Source: Bradyrhizobium altum
GTDB lineage: Bacteria > Pseudomonadota > Alphaproteobacteria > Rhizobiales > Xanthobacteraceae
Direction: 5' to 3'
Length of the DNA: 39,243 nt
Assembly (NCBI RefSeq): GCF_020889705.1
Contig: NZ_JACMYP010000050.1
Span: forward strand, 1-39,243
The notes below the pieces were generated by a model. That model saw only the letters and a program-made list of their open reading frames with translations, searched no databases and was not told where the DNA came from. Shown one piece after another: positions 14,809-23,934 of this stretch. Within the stretch, counting starts at the first letter, position 1. Each line of letters begins with the position of its first letter. The position numbers and the translations under genes are program-made.

Positions 14809-15972
14809 TCACCCGGCCTTCGCCGGCGCCGCAGGTTTCGGCGCCGGCGGCTTGATCGGCTTGTCCTGCCGCTTCGACCACGAGATGTAATAGGCCACGA
14901 TCGTCATGATCGCGATGCCGGAGACGCTGACGAAGATCTGCGCGAACAGCGAGCCCGAGCTCATCGAGAGCTCGAAATGTCCGACAAAGGACAGGAACAC
15001 GCCGACGCAGAACACCGCGAGCGACTGCTGGCCGCAGACGATCAGGGGATCGAACACCTTCCACTCCAGCGCTGACCAGTCCTTCGGGACGAAGCGGATC
15101 ACCAGCACCGTGATCACCACGAAGTGCAGGAAGCGATACGGCGCGAGGTTGGTCTTGTCGTTCGGGTTGAAGGTGGAATAGAGCCAGTCCGGGAACATCG
15201 CGCCGAAGTCCGGGAAGCGGCCGGCCATCGTCATGATCAGGGCGAAGATCATGTAGGCGATGCAGAACCACAGCGTGTAGGGCGAATTGATGATATGCAT
15301 GTTCTGGCGTGCGCCGCCCATCGCGCACCACGAGCCGAACACGAACAGCACCTGCCAGGCGAACGGATTGAAGTACCAGGTCCCGGCCGGATAGGCCGGC
15401 AGGTTCCAGCCCATGTGGCGCGACACGAGCCACAGTGCGAGCGAGGCCAGCATGGTCCAGTTCGGCCGCCGCAGCATGAACCACAGCACCGGCGGAAACA
15501 GGCCCATCAGCACGATGTAGAGCGGCAGCACGTCGAGATTGACCGGCTTGAACTTCAGGAACAGGCCCTGGCGCAGCGTCTCGGTGGCGTTGTCGACGAG
15601 GCCCGCGACATTGAACTCGTTGATGATCTCGGAATCGCCGAAACGCAGCGCCAGATAGCTGATCGAGGCGATGTAGATCACGAACAGGATGATGTGGGCG
15701 ACATAGAGCTGCCAGACCCGCTTGGTCAGCCGGGTCGCGCCGACGATGAAGCCGCGCTCCAGCATCATGCGGGCATAGACGAAGGATGCGGTGTAGCCGG
15801 AGATGAAGACGAACAGGTCCGCGGCATCGCTGAAGCCGTAATTCCGGGTCGTGATCCAGTTCACGATATTGTCGGGGATGTGATCGAGATAGATCGCCCA
15901 GTTCGCGATCCCGCGGAACAGGTCGAGCCGGAGGTCACGTCCTTTGTCGGGCAGGTGAGCGTGGATTTCCAT
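14809..15972 (-). CDS. opgC: OpgC-type integral membrane acyltransferase
   Basis: OpgC proteins add succinyl groups to osmoregulated periplasmic glucans from the inner membrane. The 387-aa product begins with the family signature RDLRLDLFRGIANWAIYLDHIP, then SDAADLFVFISGYTASFVYAR. Roughly ten hydrophobic segments follow, and a Lys/Pro/Ala-rich cytoplasmic tail ends it. The ATG at 15970-15972 directly precedes the conserved region; the frame is open further upstream without homology-like sequence. The gene ends 9 bp from the convergent VOC gene. No opgG/opgH is in the window. In bradyrhizobia the acceptor would be periplasmic cyclic glucans; the exact substituent is inference from the family. 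Confidence 0.88.
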   Translation of the reverse strand: MEIHAHLPDKGRDLRLDLFRGIANWAIYLDHIPDNIVNWITTRNYGFSDAADLFVFISGYTASFVYARMMLERGFIVGATRLTKRVWQLYVAHIILFVIYIASISYLALRFGDSEIINEFNVAGLVDNATETLRQGLFLKFKPVNLDVLPLYIVLMGLFPPVLWFMLRRPNWTMLASLALWLVSRHMGWNLPAYPAGTWYFNPFAWQVLFVFGSWCAMGGARQNMHIINSPYTLWFCIAYMIFALIMTMAGRFPDFGAMFPDWLYSTFNPNDKTNLAPYRFLHFVVITVLVIRFVPKDWSALEWKVFDPLIVCGQQSLAVFCVGVFLSFVGHFELSMSSGSLFAQIFVSVSGIAIMTIVAYYISWSKRQDKPIKPPAPKPAAPAKAG

Positions 15973-16214
15973 GGGGCGCCGCTTCCTCGAGATGATGCTG
16001 TCGAGAAGGCCGCGCCGCGAGCCCAAGTGGACTCCAAATGGAGCCTCCCGGGGCCAGATTGTCACAGCGCGGTAGAATGACTATACCGGTCCGGCGAAGG
16101 CTACCTCCGAGATCGAGGAATCACCGATCAGATCGTTGAACGGTGTCTCTATACTATCCCGGCGGTTTCCTTCAAATCGCTTCCATATCGTACATCCCAC
16201 GGGACCGACCATCC

Positions 16215-16520
16215 ATGACCGCACGCATTTTTAAGCCCGCCAAAAACGCGATGCAATCGGGACGTGCCAAGACCAAAGAGTGGCAACTGGACTACGAGCC
16301 GGAGCAGCCGCGCACCGTGGAGCCCTTGATGGGCTGGACCTCGTCCACCGACATGAAGCAGCAGCTCACGCTGCAGTTCGAGACCAAGGAGGAGGCGGTC
16401 GCCTATTGCGAGCGCAAGGGCATCGCCTACCAGGTGATCGAGCCGAAGGATTCGGCGCACCGCCAGATCGCCTATGCCGACAATTTTGCATTCCGCCGCT
16501 GGGAGCCGTGGACGCATTAG
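16215..16520 (+). CDS. NADH-ubiquinone oxidoreductase subunit, NDUFS4 family
   Basis: The 101-aa product matches the ETC complex I subunit conserved region (NDUFS4/18-kDa AQDQ subunit), a supernumerary complex I component shared by alphaproteobacteria and mitochondria. Visible landmarks are the opening ARIFKPAKNAMQSG, the segment KEWQLDYEPEQPRTVEPLMGWTSS, LQFETKEEAVAYCERKGI, and the aromatic end NFAFRRWEPWTH. It should sit peripherally on the matrix-equivalent (cytoplasmic) arm near the NADH-oxidising module. It is encoded apart from the nuo operon, as is usual. The start ATG at 16215 precedes the conserved region; no operon partner is visible. Confidence 0.92.
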   Translation: MTARIFKPAKNAMQSGRAKTKEWQLDYEPEQPRTVEPLMGWTSSTDMKQQLTLQFETKEEAVAYCERKGIAYQVIEPKDSAHRQIAYADNFAFRRWEPWTH

Positions 16521-16549
16521 GCCATACCGCTTCAAAACGAGTTCAATTT

Positions 16550-16634
16550 CGTCATGGCCGGGCTTGTCCCGGCCATCCACGTCTGCCTGAATGAAGAAAA
16601 GACGTGGATGCCCGGCACGAGGCCGGGCATGACG
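16550..16634. repeat. Palindromic intergenic repeat element
   Basis: The outer arms CGTCATGGCCGGG and the complementary GCCGGGCATGACG enclose an inner pair, ATCCACGTCT and AGACGTGGAT, so the 85 bp could fold into one long hairpin. This type of repeat recurs in many bradyrhizobial intergenic regions; here only one copy is visible. It lies between two convergent genes and may end transcription from both sides. Confidence 0.8.
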
Positions 16635-16657
16635 AGTCTGGCGGAAGGGGCGCCGGG

Positions 16658-17161
16658 TCAGCTCGCAGGGCTTGGAGCGGCGAGGGCGCCCGGGATCGGC
16701 AGCGGCGCATCCTTGGAGACGCCGAGCACCGGAAAGCTTCGAATTTTACGCACGTTGGGCAGGCCGGCGAACTGCAGCAGCTGCTGACGCATGTCGTCGA
16801 CGCTGGGCGCGACGCATCTCAGCATGAAATCGGCATCGCCCGAGATCCGCCAGCATTGCAGGAAGCGCGGCACGGCGGCGACCGCAGCCTCAAACGCCTC
16901 GATCGCAACCAGGGTCTGGCTGTCGAGCTGGATCAGGACGAAGGTCGTCACCTCGTAGCCCAACAGCCGTTCGTCCAGCGTGGCGCGGATCGCCTGCACC
17001 ACGCCGCGGCTGCGCAAGGCGCGAACCCGGCGCAGGCAGGGCGGGGCGGTGATGCCGACGCGCTCGGCGAGCTCGTTGATCCTGATCCGGCCATCCCGCT
17101 GCAATTCGGACAGGATCCGCAAATCGATGTCATCGAGCTGTGGGCGCTCTGTCACAGTCAC
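16658..17161 (-). CDS. Lrp/AsnC family transcriptional regulator
   Basis: Lrp/AsnC proteins bind DNA through an N-terminal winged helix and sense amino acids through a C-terminal RAM domain. The 167-aa product shows both: LDDIDLRILSELQRDGRIRINELAERVGIT (about 9-38) with PCLRRVRALRSRGVV as recognition helix, then a RAM domain (about 70-150) with VLIQLDSQT and SGDADFMLRCVAPS. The GTG start overlaps the stop of the upstream tetR gene by four bases (GTGA), so the two are translationally coupled. Given its position next to leucine-degradation genes, leucine or another branched-chain compound is a plausible effector (inference). Confidence 0.9.
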   Translation of the reverse strand: MTVTERPQLDDIDLRILSELQRDGRIRINELAERVGITAPPCLRRVRALRSRGVVQAIRATLDERLLGYEVTTFVLIQLDSQTLVAIEAFEAAVAAVPRFLQCWRISGDADFMLRCVAPSVDDMRQQLLQFAGLPNVRKIRSFPVLGVSKDAPLPIPGALAAPSPAS

Positions 17162-17811
17162 GAGCCCGCTACCGCAGTCCGCGGGCTCTTGCTGCCGCTG
17201 CCGACCCGACCGAGCGCGGCCTGCGGTGCGACGCCCGACAGCACCAGCTTCTCATGCGCCGCGATGATGGCGTCGCGGGTCAGCCGGCCGCCGGGGCGGT
17301 ACCAGGTGCAAAGACCTGTCAGCAGCGCGATGATGGCGAAGGTCGCGACCTGGATATCGACGACCTCGAAAACGCCCTCCGACACCCCGTCGGTGAGAAT
17401 CTGCGCCAGCCGCTGCTCATAGGCACCCCGCAGCGCCACCACGACGTCGTAGTTCTTGGCATCGAGGCTGCGCAGCTCGGAATTGGCGATGAAGACCTCG
17501 CGCTTGCGGGTCATGTGATAGGTGACATGGAAGGCCACGAAAGCGCGCAGCTGCTCGACCGGATCGGCCTTGCCCTCCAGCGCGAGATCGAGCTCGCGCA
17601 GCAAATCGTTGATATGCTCCTGCACCAGATCGAACAGCAGGTCCTGCTTGGTTGAGATATGGTTGTAGAGTGAGCCCGCCTGGATGCCGACCTCGGCGGC
17701 GAGCTGGCGCAGGCTCATCGCCTCGTAGCCGCGCTCGAAGATCAGGCGCACGCCGGCCTTGCGGATCGCCTCCAGCGTTGTGGGGCCATGTGAGCCGATC
17801 GTGCGTGCCAT
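17158..17811 (-). CDS. TetR family regulator, probable repressor of the leucine-degradation genes
   Basis: The 217-aa product has a TetR helix-turn-helix domain at about 11-57 (TTLEAIRKAGVRLIFERGYEAMSLRQLAAEVGIQAGSLYNHIS, split here as an AcrR-like pattern), then a helical ligand-binding domain. The ATG at 17809-17811 begins this domain; the frame stays open for another 490 codons upstream, but that part is antisense to the dehydrogenase gene. It is divergent from ivd with about 190 bp between, where two similar operator-like sites lie. TetR regulators (LiuQ type) are known to control isovalerate/leucine pathways in some proteobacteria, with acyl-CoA intermediates as likely ligands. The downstream lrp overlaps it by four bases. 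Confidence 0.88.
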   Translation of the reverse strand: MARTIGSHGPTTLEAIRKAGVRLIFERGYEAMSLRQLAAEVGIQAGSLYNHISTKQDLLFDLVQEHINDLLRELDLALEGKADPVEQLRAFVAFHVTYHMTRKREVFIANSELRSLDAKNYDVVVALRGAYEQRLAQILTDGVSEGVFEVVDIQVATFAIIALLTGLCTWYRPGGRLTRDAIIAAHEKLVLSGVAPQAALGRVGSGSKSPRTAVAGS

Positions 17812-17860
17812 CGGGGCCTCGGAGGGATGTTGGCTTGTCAGGGAGTGCCGGAAACAAGCA

Positions 17861-17874
17861 AACGACCGTATGTA
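17861..17874. promoter_or_regulatory. Candidate operator, copy 1
   Basis: AACGACCGTATGTA matches the site at 17959-17972 in 10 of 14 positions when read in reverse complement. It lies about 50 bp before the tetR start, so occupancy would also control the regulator itself. Confidence 0.4.
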
Positions 17875-17958
17875 TATCGCATGAAATCCCAGTAAATTCA
17901 ATGAACTGCGGATTTCACATGCAAACCATAGCACAGTCGCTTGCGAAGCCAAGAAAAA

Positions 17959-17972
17959 AACGTATGATCGTT
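17959..17972. promoter_or_regulatory. Candidate operator, copy 2
   Basis: AACGTATGATCGTT is an AACG-N6-CGTT palindrome 31 bp before the ivd start codon, at the place expected for repression of the liu genes. Confidence 0.45.
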
Positions 17973-18003
17973 TAATTGCAAGATGAATCTCATGGGAGGG
18001 ATC

Positions 18004-19176
18004 ATGGCCTCGAACCGGGCGGCAATCTTCAATTTCGACCTTGGCGAGACCGCGGATGCGATCCGCGAAACGGTGCATGATTTCTCGACCAATGAGATCG
18101 CGCCGCGCGCCGCCGAGATCGATCGCGCCAACACCTTTCCGCGCGACCTCTGGCCGAAAATCGGCGCGCTCGGGCTGCACGGCATCACCGTCGAGGAGGA
18201 GTACGGCGGATCGGGCCTCGGCTATCTCGAGCACTGCATCGCGGTCGAGGAGATCTCGCGCGCGTCGGCTTCGATCGGGCTGGCTTACGGCGCGCATTCC
18301 AACCTCTGCGTCAACCAGATCCGCCGCAATGGCAACGAGGCGCAGAAGCGCAAATATCTGCCCAAGCTGATCTCCGGCGAGCATGTCGGATCGCTGGCGA
18401 TGTCGGAGCCCTCTGCCGGCTCCGACGTGGTCTCGATGAAGACCCGCGCCGAGAAGAAGGGCGACCGCTTCGTGCTCAACGGCAACAAGATGTGGATCAC
18501 CAACGGTCCCCACGCCGAGACGCTGGTGGTCTATGCCAGGACCGATGCCAATGCCGGCCCGCGCGGCATCACCGCCTTCATCATCGAAAAGGGCATGAAG
18601 GGATTCTCCACCGCGCAGAAGCTCGACAAGCTCGGCATGCGCGGCTCCGACACCTGCGAGCTGGTGTTCGAGGATTGCGAGGTGCCGGAGGAGAACGTGC
18701 TCTCCGAGGTCGGCCGCGGCGTCAACGTCTTGATGTCCGGTCTCGACTATGAGCGCGCGGTGCTGGCGGCGGGACCGATCGGCATCATGCAGGCCTGCAT
18801 GGACGTCGTGTTGCCCTACGTCCACGAGCGCAAGCAGTTCGGCGAGCCGATCGGCTCGTTCCAGCTGGTGCAGGGCAAGATCGCCGACATGTACACCACG
18901 ATGAACGCCTCGCGCGCCTATGTTTACGCGGTGGCGAAGGCATGCGACCGCGGCGAGACCACACGCGAGGACGCCGCTGGCGCCATTCTCTACGCCGCGG
19001 AGAAGGCCACCCAATGCGCGCTGGATGCGATCCAGCTCCTGGGCGGCAATGGCTACATCAACGACTATCCGACCGGCCGGCTGCTGCGCGATGCCAAGCT
19101 CTACGAGATCGGCGCCGGCACCAGTGAGATCCGCCGCATGCTGATCGGCCGCGAGCTGTTCGCGAAGACGGCCTGA
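18004..19176 (+). CDS. ivd: Isovaleryl-CoA dehydrogenase
   Basis: This FAD enzyme oxidises isovaleryl-CoA to 3-methylcrotonyl-CoA, the first committed step of leucine breakdown, passing electrons to ETF. The 390-aa product is a full-length acyl-CoA dehydrogenase: [20 protein letters not shown] (68-87), [10 protein letters not shown] (132-141), MWITNGPHA (163-171), [10 protein letters not shown] (211-220), and the C-terminal [13 protein letters not shown] and [17 protein letters not shown]. The catalytic Glu sits in GLDYERAVL (E250), the position specific to isovaleryl-CoA dehydrogenases rather than the later site used by short-chain enzymes. GGGAGGGAT precedes the ATG at 18004. It is first of a four-gene unit with mccB, mccA and HMG-CoA lyase. 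Confidence 0.94.
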   Translation: MASNRAAIFNFDLGETADAIRETVHDFSTNEIAPRAAEIDRANTFPRDLWPKIGALGLHGITVEEEYGGSGLGYLEHCIAVEEISRASASIGLAYGAHSNLCVNQIRRNGNEAQKRKYLPKLISGEHVGSLAMSEPSAGSDVVSMKTRAEKKGDRFVLNGNKMWITNGPHAETLVVYARTDANAGPRGITAFIIEKGMKGFSTAQKLDKLGMRGSDTCELVFEDCEVPEENVLSEVGRGVNVLMSGLDYERAVLAAGPIGIMQACMDVVLPYVHERKQFGEPIGSFQLVQGKIADMYTTMNASRAYVYAVAKACDRGETTREDAAGAILYAAEKATQCALDAIQLLGGNGYINDYPTGRLLRDAKLYEIGAGTSEIRRMLIGRELFAKTA

Positions 19177-19262
19177 GCTGCGCACCGGCCGTCGTGCCTC
19201 CGGCGCGGCGGCTCGCTTTCCAAAAAATCCTGTCGGCCACTCCAACGAAACGTGCAATAGCG

Positions 19263-20867
19263 ATGCCGCTTCATTCGACGATCGATCCCACATCCTCTGA
19301 ATTCGCCCGCAACGCCGATGTGATGCGCAGCTTGGTCGCGGAGCTCCGGGACAAGCTCAAGCAGGTCGCCGGCGGCGGGGGCGAGACCTCGCGCAAGCGG
19401 CACACCTCGCGCGGCAAGATGCTGGCGCGCGATCGCGTCGATCTGCTGGTCGATCCCGGCACCGCATTCCTCGAGCTGTCGCCGCTCGCCGCCAACGGGC
19501 TGTACGGCGGTGACGTCCATTCGGCCAGCGTCATCACCGGCGTCGGACGCATCGCGGGACGCGAATGCATCATCGTCGCCAACGACGCCACCATCAAGGG
19601 CGGCACCTACTACCCGCTGACGGTGAAGAAGCATCTGCGCGCGCAGGACATCGCGCGGCAGAACAATCTGCCCTGCGTCTACATGGTGGATTCCGGCGGC
19701 GCCTTCCTGCCGCTGCAGGACGAGATATTTCCCGACGAGCGGCATTTCGGCCGCATCTTCTACAATCAGGCGCAGATGTCGTCGCAGGGCATTCCGCAGA
19801 TTGCCATCGTGATGGGCTCCTGCACCGCGGGCGGCGCCTATGTGCCTGCGATGTCGGACGAGAGCATCATCGTGCGCAACCAGGGCACGATCTTCCTCGG
19901 CGGCCCGCCGCTGGTGAAGGCTGCGACCGGCGAGGTCGTCACCGCCGAGGAACTCGGCGGCGCCGACGTCCACTCCCGGCAGTCGGGCGTGACTGATCAC
20001 TACGCGCAGAACGACGCCCATGCGATCGGGATCGCGCGGCGCATCGTCGGCACGCTGAAGCAGCCGGCGAAGGCGCCGCTCAACATGCGCACCGTCCAGG
20101 AGCCGCTGTTTCCGGCCGAGGAGATCTACGGCGTGGTCTCCGCCGACGGCCGCAAGCCGTTCGACGTGCATGACATCATCGCGCGGATCGTCGACGGTTC
20201 TGAGTTCGACGAATTCAAGAAGCTGTACGGCACCACGCTGATCTGCGGCTTCGCCCATATCTGGGGCTATCCGGTCGGCATCATCGCCAACAACGGCATC
20301 CTGTTCAGCGAGAGCTCGCTGAAGGGCGCGCATTTCATCGAGCTGTGCTGCCAGCGCGGCATTCCCTTGGTGTTCCTGCAGAACATCACCGGCTTCATGG
20401 TCGGCAAGAAGTACGAGGCGGGCGGCATCGCGCGCGACGGCGCCAAGCTGGTGACGGCGGTCGCGACCGCCGGCGTGCCGAAATTCACCGTCGTGATCGG
20501 CGGCTCATACGGCGCTGGCAATTACGGCATGTGCGGCCGCGCCTACAGCCCGCGGTTCCTCTGGCTGTGGCCGAACGCCCGCATCTCCGTGATGGGCGGC
20601 GAGCAGGCCTCGATGGTGCTGAGCCAGGTGCGGCGCGACGGCATCGAGGCCAAGGGCGAGAGCTGGTCGGCGGAAGAGGAAGATAAGTTCCGCGAGCCGA
20701 TCCGCGCGCAATACGAGAAGCAGGGCAATCCCTATTACGCGACAGCGCGGCTCTGGGACGACGGCGTGATCGATCCCGCCGACACCCGCCTGGTGCTCGG
20801 GCTCGGCCTGTCGGCCGCCGCCAATGCGGCGATCGAGCCGACGAAGTTCGGCCTGTTCAGGATGTGA
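19263..20867 (+). CDS. mccB: Methylcrotonoyl-CoA carboxylase, carboxyltransferase (beta) subunit
   Basis: The beta subunit moves CO2 from biotin to 3-methylcrotonyl-CoA, giving 3-methylglutaconyl-CoA. The 534-aa product is full length, with the two-lobed crotonase-like carboxyltransferase fold: [20 protein letters not shown] in the N-lobe, [27 protein letters not shown] (diagnostic for the MCC type), [17 protein letters not shown], and in the C-lobe [30 protein letters not shown] and [11 protein letters not shown]. The ATG at 19263 follows ivd by 86 bp. Its stop overlaps or nearly touches the start of mccA, consistent with coupled synthesis of the two subunits. Confidence 0.95.
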   Translation: MPLHSTIDPTSSEFARNADVMRSLVAELRDKLKQVAGGGGETSRKRHTSRGKMLARDRVDLLVDPGTAFLELSPLAANGLYGGDVHSASVITGVGRIAGRECIIVANDATIKGGTYYPLTVKKHLRAQDIARQNNLPCVYMVDSGGAFLPLQDEIFPDERHFGRIFYNQAQMSSQGIPQIAIVMGSCTAGGAYVPAMSDESIIVRNQGTIFLGGPPLVKAATGEVVTAEELGGADVHSRQSGVTDHYAQNDAHAIGIARRIVGTLKQPAKAPLNMRTVQEPLFPAEEIYGVVSADGRKPFDVHDIIARIVDGSEFDEFKKLYGTTLICGFAHIWGYPVGIIANNGILFSESSLKGAHFIELCCQRGIPLVFLQNITGFMVGKKYEAGGIARDGAKLVTAVATAGVPKFTVVIGGSYGAGNYGMCGRAYSPRFLWLWPNARISVMGGEQASMVLSQVRRDGIEAKGESWSAEEEDKFREPIRAQYEKQGNPYYATARLWDDGVIDPADTRLVLGLGLSAAANAAIEPTKFGLFRM

Positions 20868-20881
20868 CCCAGGATCTGACC

Positions 20882-22891
20882 ATGGACCGCTCAAAACTCT
20901 ACCGGCGTTTCCGCACGCTTCTGATCGCCAACCGCGGCGAGATCGCCTGCCGCGTCATCCGCTCGGCGCGCGCGATGGGGTTGCGCACCGTCGCGGTCTA
21001 TTCCGAGGCCGACCGCGATGCGATGCATGTCGCGCTCGCCGACGAGGCGGTGCTGCTCGGGCCGGCACGGGCGCGTGACAGTTATCTCAACATCGAGCAC
21101 GTCATCGCCGCCGCCCGCGCGATCGGCGCGGAAGCGGTGCATCCCGGCTACGGCTTCCTGTCGGAGAACGCCGAATTCGCACAAGCCTGCCTTGATGCTG
21201 GCCTGGTGTTCGTCGGTCCGACCGCGGCGATGATGACCGCGATGGGCTCGAAATCCGGCTCGAAGGCGCTGATGGAGAAGGCCGGCGTGCCGCTGGTGCC
21301 GGGCTATCACGGCGAGGCACAGGACGAGGCGATCCTGGCGGAGGCCGCCAACCGGATCGGCTTCCCGGTGCTGGTCAAGGCGTCGGCCGGCGGCGGCGGC
21401 CGCGGCATGCGCGTGGTCGATTCGGCGGGCGAGCTGTCGGCCGCGATCACCAGCGCCAAGCGCGAGGCCAAGGCGGCGTTCGGCGACGACCGCATGCTGA
21501 TCGAGAAATACGTCCAGAACCCGCGCCATATCGAGGTGCAGATCATCGGCGACAGCCATGGCAATCTGCTTTCGCTGTGGGAGCGCGAATGCACGCTGCA
21601 ACGCCGGCACCAGAAGGTGATCGAGGAGGCGCCGTCGCCGACGCTCAACGCCGCGCAGCGCGAGACCGTCTGCGAGGCCGCCCGCAAGGCGGCCGGCGCG
21701 GTCAACTATGTCGGCGCCGGCACCATCGAGTTCGTCTCCGACGGCAAGGACGTGTTCTTCATCGAGATGAACACGCGCCTGCAGGTCGAGCATCCCGTCA
21801 CCGAGCTGATCACCGGCGTCGATCTGGTCGAGTGGCAGCTGCGCGTTGCCTTCGGCGAAGCGCTGCCGCTGAAGCAGGACGAGATCAAGCTGAACGGACA
21901 CGCCATCGAGGCCCGCGTCTACGCGGAAAATCCGCAGAAGAACTTCATGCCTTCGGTCGGCCGCATCAAGACCTGGCGCACGCCGCTGGAAGGCGACGGC
22001 CTGCGCATCGATGCCGGCTATCGCAGCGGCGATAACGTCTCGCCGTACTACGACGCGATGCTTGCCAAGGTGATCGCCTGGGCGCCGACGCGCGAAGGCG
22101 CGATCGAGAAGCTCAATCGCGGGCTCGAAGGGACCGACGTCCGCGGCATCGTCACCAACATCCCGTTCCTGTCGGCGCTGGTGACGCATCCGGACGTCAG
22201 GGCCAATGCGATCGATACCGGCTTCATCGAGCGCGAGCTGAAGAACCTGACATCAGGCACAGGCGCGGCCGGCGAGTTCGAGCTCTGCGCAGCGGTGGCT
22301 GCGATCGTCAACAACGAGCAGAAAGCGGCGCGCCGCGAGGTGAACTCGCCCTGGCAGGCATTCGGCTGGATGCCGGTCGGCCGCCGTCAGCGGGTGTTTT
22401 CATTCCGGCAGGGCCACGAGGCCGCCCAGACCATCACGCTGTACTATGGCAACGGACCATCGACGCTATTCGTCAGCGGGCGCGAGGTCGCCTTCGCGAT
22501 CTCGTCAGCCGGCGATGATGGCTTCGACCTGACGCTCAGGGGCGTGAAGTCGCGCGTCGCATCGGTGATCGAGGGCCACGAGCTTTACCTGCGTACCCGC
22601 AACGGCCGTTTCGACCTGCACTGGGTCGATCCGTTCGGCGGCGAGAGCGAGGAGCAGGTCGGTGAGGACAAGATCGTGGCGCCCTTGCCGGGCACCGTGG
22701 TCGCGCTGCTGGCCGAGGAGGGCGCGACGCTGGAGAAGGGCGCACCGATCCTCACCCTCGAAGTGATGAAGATGGAGCAGACCCTGCGCGCGCCCTATGC
22801 CGGTGTGTTGAAGAAGCTCAAATGCAAGGTCGGCGACATCGTCGGCGAGGGCGTCGAGCTTGCCGAAGTCGAGCCTGCGGCCGCGTCATGA
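20882..22891 (+). CDS. mccA: Methylcrotonoyl-CoA carboxylase, biotin-containing (alpha) subunit
   Basis: The alpha subunit carboxylates its own biotin using ATP and bicarbonate. Of 669 residues, 1-450 form the biotin carboxylase: LLIANRGEIACRVIR near the start, HPGYGFLSENAEFA, the ATP-grasp glycine loop KASAGGGGRGMRVV, MNTRLQVEHPVTE and the RVYAEN segment. A middle BT-type linker follows, and the biotinyl domain with EVMKMEQT, whose Lys carries biotin, is at the C-terminus. The ATG at 20882 is chosen; an in-frame GTG at 20864 overlapping the mccB stop (GTGA) is a real alternative. The stop overlaps the next gene by ATGA. Confidence 0.95.
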   Translation: MDRSKLYRRFRTLLIANRGEIACRVIRSARAMGLRTVAVYSEADRDAMHVALADEAVLLGPARARDSYLNIEHVIAAARAIGAEAVHPGYGFLSENAEFAQACLDAGLVFVGPTAAMMTAMGSKSGSKALMEKAGVPLVPGYHGEAQDEAILAEAANRIGFPVLVKASAGGGGRGMRVVDSAGELSAAITSAKREAKAAFGDDRMLIEKYVQNPRHIEVQIIGDSHGNLLSLWERECTLQRRHQKVIEEAPSPTLNAAQRETVCEAARKAAGAVNYVGAGTIEFVSDGKDVFFIEMNTRLQVEHPVTELITGVDLVEWQLRVAFGEALPLKQDEIKLNGHAIEARVYAENPQKNFMPSVGRIKTWRTPLEGDGLRIDAGYRSGDNVSPYYDAMLAKVIAWAPTREGAIEKLNRGLEGTDVRGIVTNIPFLSALVTHPDVRANAIDTGFIERELKNLTSGTGAAGEFELCAAVAAIVNNEQKAARREVNSPWQAFGWMPVGRRQRVFSFRQGHEAAQTITLYYGNGPSTLFVSGREVAFAISSAGDDGFDLTLRGVKSRVASVIEGHELYLRTRNGRFDLHWVDPFGGESEEQVGEDKIVAPLPGTVVALLAEEGATLEKGAPILTLEVMKMEQTLRAPYAGVLKKLKCKVGDIVGEGVELAEVEPAAAS

Positions 22892-23814
22892 CCGATCAGA
22901 TCCACATCGTCGAGATGGGGCCGCGCGACGGCCTGCAGAACGAGAAGACGCCGGTCAGCGTCGAGGCGCGCATCGCCTTCATCGAGGCGCTGGTGGCGGC
23001 GGGGCTTAAAACCGTCGAGGTCGGCGCCTTCGTGTCGCCCAAGGCGATCCCGCAGATGGCAAGCTCCGACCAGGTGCTGCGCGGCGTCAGCCAAATCAAG
23101 GACAAGGTCAAGGACGCCGAATTCCACGTGCTGGTGCCGAACGAGAAGGGCTATGACGCCGCGCGCGCGGCCGGCGCCCAGGTCGTCTCGGTGTTCGCTG
23201 CGGCCTCCGAAGGGTTTTCGCGTGCCAACATCAATTGCTCGATCGCGGAATCGATCGAGCGCTTCAAGCCGGTGCTGGCGCGTGCCAAGGCCGACGACGT
23301 CAAGGTGCGCGGCTATATCTCCTGCGTGCTCGGTTGTCCGTTCGACGGCGAGATCAAGCCGAAGGCGGTCGCCGACCTCGCGATGACGCTGTGGGATCTC
23401 GGCTGCTACGAGATCTCGCTTGGCGACACCATCGGCGTCGGCACGCCGCTAAAGGCCAGAGAGATGCTGCGCGCGGTCGGCGCCGAGCTGCCGGTCGGCA
23501 ACCTCGCGATGCACTTCCACGACACCTATGGCCAGGCGCTCGCCAATCTCTATGCCGGCATGGAGGAGGGCGTGCGCGTCATCGATGCCGCCGCCGGCGG
23601 CCTCGGCGGCTGCCCCTATGCGCCCGGCGCCACCGGCAACGTCGCGACCGAGGACGTCGTCTACATGCTCGAGGGCATGGGCGTGAAAACCGGTATCGAC
23701 ATGGACAAGCTGCTGGCCGCGACCAACGAGGTCGCCGGTTTGCTCGGCCGTCCGCCGGTCAGCCGCGTCGCCTCCGCGCTGAACGCGAAACGGAAGCGGC
23801 TGAGCGGATCGTAG
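22888..23814 (+). CDS. Hydroxymethylglutaryl-CoA lyase
   Basis: This class I aldolase-like lyase cleaves HMG-CoA into acetyl-CoA and acetoacetate, ending leucine degradation. The 308-aa product shows the TIM-barrel opening IVEMGPRDGLQNEKTPV, VEVGAFVSPKAIPQMA, SLGDTIGVGTP, the metal-binding HFHDTYGQAL, and the flexible catalytic loop GLGGCPYAPGATGN with its essential Cys. The start ATG overlaps the mccA stop by four bases, so translation is coupled. A strong terminator follows. The enoyl-CoA hydratase step (3-methylglutaconyl-CoA hydratase) has no gene in this cluster and must be supplied from elsewhere. Confidence 0.95.
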   Translation: MTDQIHIVEMGPRDGLQNEKTPVSVEARIAFIEALVAAGLKTVEVGAFVSPKAIPQMASSDQVLRGVSQIKDKVKDAEFHVLVPNEKGYDAARAAGAQVVSVFAAASEGFSRANINCSIAESIERFKPVLARAKADDVKVRGYISCVLGCPFDGEIKPKAVADLAMTLWDLGCYEISLGDTIGVGTPLKAREMLRAVGAELPVGNLAMHFHDTYGQALANLYAGMEEGVRVIDAAAGGLGGCPYAPGATGNVATEDVVYMLEGMGVKTGIDMDKLLAATNEVAGLLGRPPVSRVASALNAKRKRLSGS

Positions 23815-23825
23815 TTCTCCACCGC

Positions 23826-23860
23826 ACGGGTTCCAGGAACCGCAAGCTGGAACCCGTTTT
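23826..23860 (+). terminator. Intrinsic terminator of the leucine-degradation operon
   Basis: ACGGGTTCCAG (23826-23836) pairs perfectly with CTGGAACCCGT (23847-23857) around a 10-nt loop, running into TTTT. It starts 11 bp after the HMG-CoA lyase stop. Confidence 0.88.
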
Positions 23861-23934
23861 GCAGCGCACACCGCCTTCGTTCTCTACTCTGGGTCAAAAC
23901 CCCTCGAAAGCGTTCATGGCTTGGTGACTCAAAC

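Noticed and set aside
17812..19293. Long minus-strand frame joined to the tetR gene, making a 711-residue ORF
   Set aside because: Upstream of the tetR ATG it is antisense to ivd, has no domain motifs and shows the composition of a shadow frame. The TetR domain starts cleanly at 17811.
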